From positions 36,472 through 100,471 of the forward strand of contig JAWKZP010000019.1 in the NCBI GenBank assembly GCA_041395905.1: a DNA stretch of 64,000 bases. Reading direction: 5' to 3'. The stretch is from UBA7803 sp041395905. GTDB taxonomy: Bacteria > Pseudomonadota > Gammaproteobacteria > Pseudomonadales > Azotimanducaceae. Shown one piece after another: positions 60,252 through 64,000 of this stretch (positions are counted from its first letter, which is position 1; the number at the start of each line of letters is the position of its first letter). The notes beneath the pieces were generated by a model, which was not told the DNA's origin, did not search any database, and was given only the letters and a program-made list of their open reading frames with translations. The position numbers were made by a program, and so were the translations under genes.

Positions 60252-63200
60252 ATGCTTGGTAAGTTGCCGGCGGGCTCTGAAGTGAATTGCCCTTTCTGTA
60301 ATCCTGAGACAAACCGAATCTTTTACGAAGATGAGACAGTGCTGTGCCTGTGGGATCTCTATCCAGTCTCTCCAGGACATGCTCTCATCGTTACCCGACG
60401 CCATATTCCGACCTGGTTCGACGCCACCCCGGCAGAACTCGCGGCGCTCTTCAACGGCATCGAAATGGCGAGGTCAGCAATAATCACTGATCACGTACCA
60501 GCCGATGGCTTCAATATCGGCGTCAACATCGGGGCAGCGGCAGGTCAAACCATCGATCACCTGCATGTGCACGTCATCCCCCGTCGTGCCGGCGACGTTG
60601 AGGATCCTCGAGGCGGTGTCCGCTACGTAATTCCAGAGCGCGCAAACTACCTCGCAAACCCAAGCGTTCGAGACGCGACGATGCACCACGTGGCCGCACG
60701 CTCTGTATCCGGCACGGAAAGGCTACCATTCCTGGAGACCCTCCGACTCGATCTCGAACGCGCCAGCCGATTCGATCTCGCAGTCGCCTTCATCACCGAA
60801 GCGGGCCTAAGTGAGCTAAGGCCTTATATGGAGGACCTGCTATTCCGGAATGGAAGGATACGACTCCTAACCGGCGACTACATGGACGTCACCGAGCCCC
60901 GCGCGCTCTATCAGATCCTAGACTGGACAGAGGAGTACCCTGACCACATCCAAGCCCGTGTGTTTGTCACAGAACGTTTGGGATTCCATCCCAAAGCATA
61001 CGTTCTCCACGACAGTCAGCGCTCTACGGCTTACATCGGGAGCTCCAACCTAACCAAGCACGCTCTCTTAAGCGGAATTGAGTGGAATCAGCGAATCAGC
61101 ACCACTCCATTGCACGGTCCCATCCGCCAGATTGAAACGGAGTTCGAGGCGCTATTTGCTCACCAGAACTCGATTGAGCTAAGCGCCGACTGGATCGCCC
61201 AGTACGACAAGCGTCGTCCCTCACGCCCCTCTCTCGATGCTGGACTGGATATTGAGGAGGAACCGATCGCGCCACCAGTTAAGCCCCACGGAATTCAGCA
61301 AGAAGCTCTTGATGCCCTGACGGCTACCCGACAAGCCGGAAACAGCGCCGGTCTCGTGGTGCTAGCAACCGGGTTAGGCAAGACGTGGTTGTCGGCCTTC
61401 GACAGCGCGGCGTACAAGCGAGTGCTTTTCGTTGCACACCGCGAAGAAATTCTGGAACAAGCGTTCAGCACGTTTCGGCGTATCAGACCGATGGCGGCAT
61501 TAGGGAGATACGCTGGGGGTCGTCATGATCGCCAGGCCGATGTGCTTTTCGCTTCTGTTCAGACACTAGGGCGTAGAGAGCATCTTCAGCAGTTCGGGGC
61601 AAAGACCTTCAACTACATTGTGATCGATGAATTCCACCATGCCGCTGCCGCCACCTACCGACGACTCATCGACCATTTCGAACCAGACTTTCTGCTAGGC
61701 CTGACCGCAACCCCAGAACGATCTGACGGGGGCGATCTGCTATCGCTTTGCGGAGAGAACCTGGTGTTTAGATGCGATTTGGTGGCAGGCATCAACCGGA
61801 GCTTGTTGTCACCGTTTCGGTATGTAGGCGTGCCTGACGAAGTCGACTTCGCCAACATTCCCTGGAGAAGCGGCCGATTTGACCCAAAGGCTTTAGAGCA
61901 CGCCGTTGCGACGGAGAAGCGAGCTCAGAATGCCTATGACCAGTGGCGCAAGCATGCCAATCAAAGAACCCTAGCCTTCTGCGTCTCCACTGGGCACGCC
62001 GACTTCATGGCCGATTTCTTCGCGGCGAGCGGGGCACGATGCGTAGCCGTTCATTCCGGTGAAACCTCAGCTCCACGAACGCAATCGCTCAAACAGCTGG
62101 AATCTGGTGAACTGGAAATTGTCTTCGCTGTGGACATGTTCAACGAAGGGGTCGACGTCCCGACCATCGACACCGTGCTGATGCTTCGACCTACGGAGTC
62201 GAAGATTCTCTGGCTGCAGCAGTTCGGACGCGGGCTCCGCAAGGCGGAGGGAAAGGACCACTTAAAGGTGATCGACTACGTCGGCAACCATCGATCCTTT
62301 CTGCAGGTGCCAATGATCCTGTTGGCAAACGCGTCCACACCGGGCGAGGTCTGGCTCGCGTTACAGCGCCTCGAGGCCGGAATGCTCGAACTGCCGTTGG
62401 GATGCTCGGTGGAGTACGAACTTCAGGCGCTCGAAATCCTGCAACTGCTAGCTCAACCGACAGCGGTGGCTGATCAAATAAGCTATTGGTATGAAAGCTT
62501 CCGGGAAATTCACGGTCGTAGGCCATTCGCAGTTGAGGCCTATCACGAGGGCTTTGATCCGAAGCGGCTTAGAACCACTTACGGTTCTTGGCTGAGTTTC
62601 GTCGGTGCCCACGGTGACCTTGATGAACATCAAAGCCAGGCTTTCAAAGGGAACCGGGCCTTCTATGAGCATCTCGAAACCACGCGGATGACTAAGAGCT
62701 TCAAGATGGTCACGCTGCTCGGGATGATTGCCGCGCAGAGGTATCCAGGTTCGATCTCAATCGATGACCTGGGGGGGATGGTCGGTCGAGTTGCCTCGCG
62801 GCTATCAACACTGGCAGACGAATTCGGCGATTCGCTCACAGACGCTTCGCGCATGCAGCGCTTACTTGAGGACAACCCGATCAATGCGTGGATCGGAGGG
62901 AAAGGGACCGGGGACAGGTCCTACTTCAAGTACGAAAACGGTGAGTTTCGATCCCTAGTCGGGACAGACGACGGCCTGGCTGAGGCCCACGAAGAACTGA
63001 CCCGGGAGATCTGCGATTGGCGAATGGCCCAGTACCTCGACCGCTCATTGGCGAGCACGCCTACGCCAAACATCCTCTGCAAGGTGAGTCACTCGGGCGG
63101 CAGGCCCATCCTCTTCTTGCCAGATCGCGAGGAGCATCCCGGAATTCCCGAGGGTTGGACATCAATCGATGTTGATGGCGACATGATCGAGGCCAATTTC

Positions 63201-63812
63201 GTCAAGGTCGCGGTCAACGTGATGCGAGTACCGGGCACCGAGAAAAATGTTCTTCCAGAGATCCTCCGCCGACATTTTGGCGAGGACGCTGGCCAGCCTG
63301 GAACAACGCACTTCATCCGCTTCACCCTCCGAGACGGAACCTACCACCTGATTTCAGAGCGATCCGATGCGAGTGTTCCCGAGCCTGGTCACGAGTACAT
63401 GCGGGCAGATATTCCAGCACTCTGGAGCCTTGAGTTCTCTCGCTCGAGATGGAATCAGGGATTTGTGCGGGTTGGCGGGCATATCTTCCTGCTCGTCTCC
63501 CTGAACAAGAAGACGATGAACGAGCAATTCCAGTATGAAGACAAGTTCTTGTCGCCGGATATCTTTCAGTGGACTAGTCAAAATCGTACCAAGCAGGACT
63601 CCCCGGCCGGAAGAGCTATTCGAAATCACGAAACCGAAGGTACTCAAGTTCATCTATTCGTGCGACGAGACACCAAAACACCCAAAGGAACTGCTGCGCC
63701 TTTCACTTACTGCGGTGACTTGCTATTCATCGAATGGGAGGGCGATCAGCCGATAACCGTCCGCTGGCGCCTCAAGATGCCCCTGCCTGAGTCAATGTTT
63801 CAGAGGCTCTAG
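60252..63812 (+). CDS. HIT-PLD-SF2 helicase-DUF3427 fusion protein
   Basis: This ~1186-aa protein combines four parts. An N-terminal HIT hydrolase domain (about 10-125) has the HxHxH loop HLHVHVIPR near residue 103. A PLD-like phosphodiesterase region (about 155-310) has HPKAYVLHD near 245 and GSSNLT. The SF2 helicase core has ATGLGKTW near 372, DEFHH near 458, TATPERSDG and QQFGRGLRK near 655. The last ~430 residues match the DUF3427-type end. It likely remodels or restricts nucleic acid and hydrolyses nucleotides. ATG 60252 is taken as start; a GTG at 60282 (VNCPFCNP) would begin at the HIT domain. It overlaps a convergent NUDIX gene by 41 nt. Confidence 0.9.
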   Translation: MLGKLPAGSEVNCPFCNPETNRIFYEDETVLCLWDLYPVSPGHALIVTRRHIPTWFDATPAELAALFNGIEMARSAIITDHVPADGFNIGVNIGAAAGQTIDHLHVHVIPRRAGDVEDPRGGVRYVIPERANYLANPSVRDATMHHVAARSVSGTERLPFLETLRLDLERASRFDLAVAFITEAGLSELRPYMEDLLFRNGRIRLLTGDYMDVTEPRALYQILDWTEEYPDHIQARVFVTERLGFHPKAYVLHDSQRSTAYIGSSNLTKHALLSGIEWNQRISTTPLHGPIRQIETEFEALFAHQNSIELSADWIAQYDKRRPSRPSLDAGLDIEEEPIAPPVKPHGIQQEALDALTATRQAGNSAGLVVLATGLGKTWLSAFDSAAYKRVLFVAHREEILEQAFSTFRRIRPMAALGRYAGGRHDRQADVLFASVQTLGRREHLQQFGAKTFNYIVIDEFHHAAAATYRRLIDHFEPDFLLGLTATPERSDGGDLLSLCGENLVFRCDLVAGINRSLLSPFRYVGVPDEVDFANIPWRSGRFDPKALEHAVATEKRAQNAYDQWRKHANQRTLAFCVSTGHADFMADFFAASGARCVAVHSGETSAPRTQSLKQLESGELEIVFAVDMFNEGVDVPTIDTVLMLRPTESKILWLQQFGRGLRKAEGKDHLKVIDYVGNHRSFLQVPMILLANASTPGEVWLALQRLEAGMLELPLGCSVEYELQALEILQLLAQPTAVADQISYWYESFREIHGRRPFAVEAYHEGFDPKRLRTTYGSWLSFVGAHGDLDEHQSQAFKGNRAFYEHLETTRMTKSFKMVTLLGMIAAQRYPGSISIDDLGGMVGRVASRLSTLADEFGDSLTDASRMQRLLEDNPINAWIGGKGTGDRSYFKYENGEFRSLVGTDDGLAEAHEELTREICDWRMAQYLDRSLASTPTPNILCKVSHSGGRPILFLPDREEHPGIPEGWTSIDVDGDMIEANFVKVAVNVMRVPGTEKNVLPEILRRHFGEDAGQPGTTHFIRFTLRDGTYHLISERSDASVPEPGHEYMRADIPALWSLEFSRSRWNQGFVRVGGHIFLLVSLNKKTMNEQFQYEDKFLSPDIFQWTSQNRTKQDSPAGRAIRNHETEGTQVHLFVRRDTKTPKGTAAPFTYCGDLLFIEWEGDQPITVRWRLKMPLPESMFQRL

Positions 63813-64000
63813 GGATAGAAGCTAGGTAGGAGGTCACGATCGGGATGTCTGCCTCCGCCCAGTCAGGGACCAAGAGTTGCTCTCGTTCCGACCAGACAAT
63901 CTCAGCATGTACGAGTGGTATAGGCTCAACGTGTATGGCCCTACAGAGCAGGAGAATCAATCGAAACGTGAAATCCGGATATTGACGTTCATATGGCGCT
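63772..64000 (-). CDS. NUDIX/MutT-type hydrolase (partial, C-terminal end)
   Basis: This minus-strand frame stays open to the window edge and covers ~75 C-terminal residues: YPDFTFRLILLLCRA, then HAEIVWSEREQLLVPDWAEADIPIV. That pattern resembles the C-terminal half of MutT/(deoxy)nucleoside triphosphate pyrophosphohydrolases. The Nudix box would lie outside the window, so the call is provisional. Its end overlaps the last 41 nt of the HIT-PLD-helicase gene in convergent orientation. MutT-like hydrolases clean the nucleotide pool or remove modified nucleotides; the neighbouring HIT helicase suggests a shared nucleotide-linked role. Confidence 0.6.
   Translation of the reverse strand, partial: APYERQYPDFTFRLILLLCRAIHVEPIPLVHAEIVWSEREQLLVPDWAEADIPIVTSYLASIPRASETLTQAGAS

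Overview
The window is a high-GC bacterial chromosome segment, densely packed with catabolic genes. Two TonB-dependent receptors, an RND efflux pair and the general gene style point to a Gram-negative proteobacterium. A gammaproteobacterium or a metabolically similar marine or soil lineage is my best guess, but no rRNA or other marker is present to confirm it. The first ~53 kb has uniform high-GC coding. From about 53.8 kb to the end, the base composition is visibly less GC-rich and gene content shifts towards helicases, nuclease-like domains and toxin-antitoxin remnants, suggesting an acquired, defence-like region.

Layout. 1-9.7 kb: a divergent catabolic locus. On the minus arm are a LuxR regulator, a TonB receptor, a PPOX-family protein, an acyl-CoA-dehydrogenase-fold flavoenzyme and an MDR oxidoreductase. 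On the plus arm are two small MaoC-like hydratase subunits, a P450, a second PPOX protein and an SDR. 9.7-13.7 kb: an SDR whose catalytic Lys is Asn, a double EthD-like protein, a nitronate-monooxygenase-like enzyme and a second P450. 13.7-19.2 kb: a homoprotocatechuate meta-cleavage cluster (hpaF, hpaD, hpaE, divergent from an hpaG-like FAH gene, hpaR and a third P450), with two near-identical 13-bp operator-like sites in its divergent promoter. The isomerase HpaF lacks the catalytic N-terminal proline. 19-25.6 kb: VOC proteins, an amidohydrolase, a flavin monooxygenase of BVMO type, a nitroreductase remnant and a fourth P450. 25.7-33 kb: secreted alpha-carbonic anhydrase, an RND pump operon ending in a YdcH-cupin fusion, a Cof-type HAD phosphatase and a secreted cupin.

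33.2-38.9 kb holds a signalling or defence-like group: a winged-helix/ATPase regulator, a TIR-transmembrane-TPR protein with a (GATACC)n repeat in its linker, an unknown 96-aa protein and a NADAR-family protein. 39-43 kb: homospermidine synthase, a metallophosphoesterase, a methyltransferase-like protein and a bactofilin. 43.3-53.3 kb is a second uptake and catabolism locus: two PhyH-type dioxygenases, TetR, TonB receptor, class III CoA transferase, acyl-CoA synthetase, GPH-family symporter and a small unknown protein. A shared TAGTNACTA-type palindrome before several transcription units suggests one TetR regulon.

53.8-64 kb: a cold-shock/DUF1294 membrane protein, a NERD-UvrD-like helicase, a YecA/SEC-C protein, a degraded VapBC-like pair, a fifth P450, and a large HIT-PLD-SF2 helicase-DUF3427 protein that overlaps a convergent NUDIX hydrolase running off the end. 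No tRNA, rRNA, CRISPR array or insertion sequence was recognised, and no ferredoxin or ferredoxin reductase for the five P450s is encoded here.
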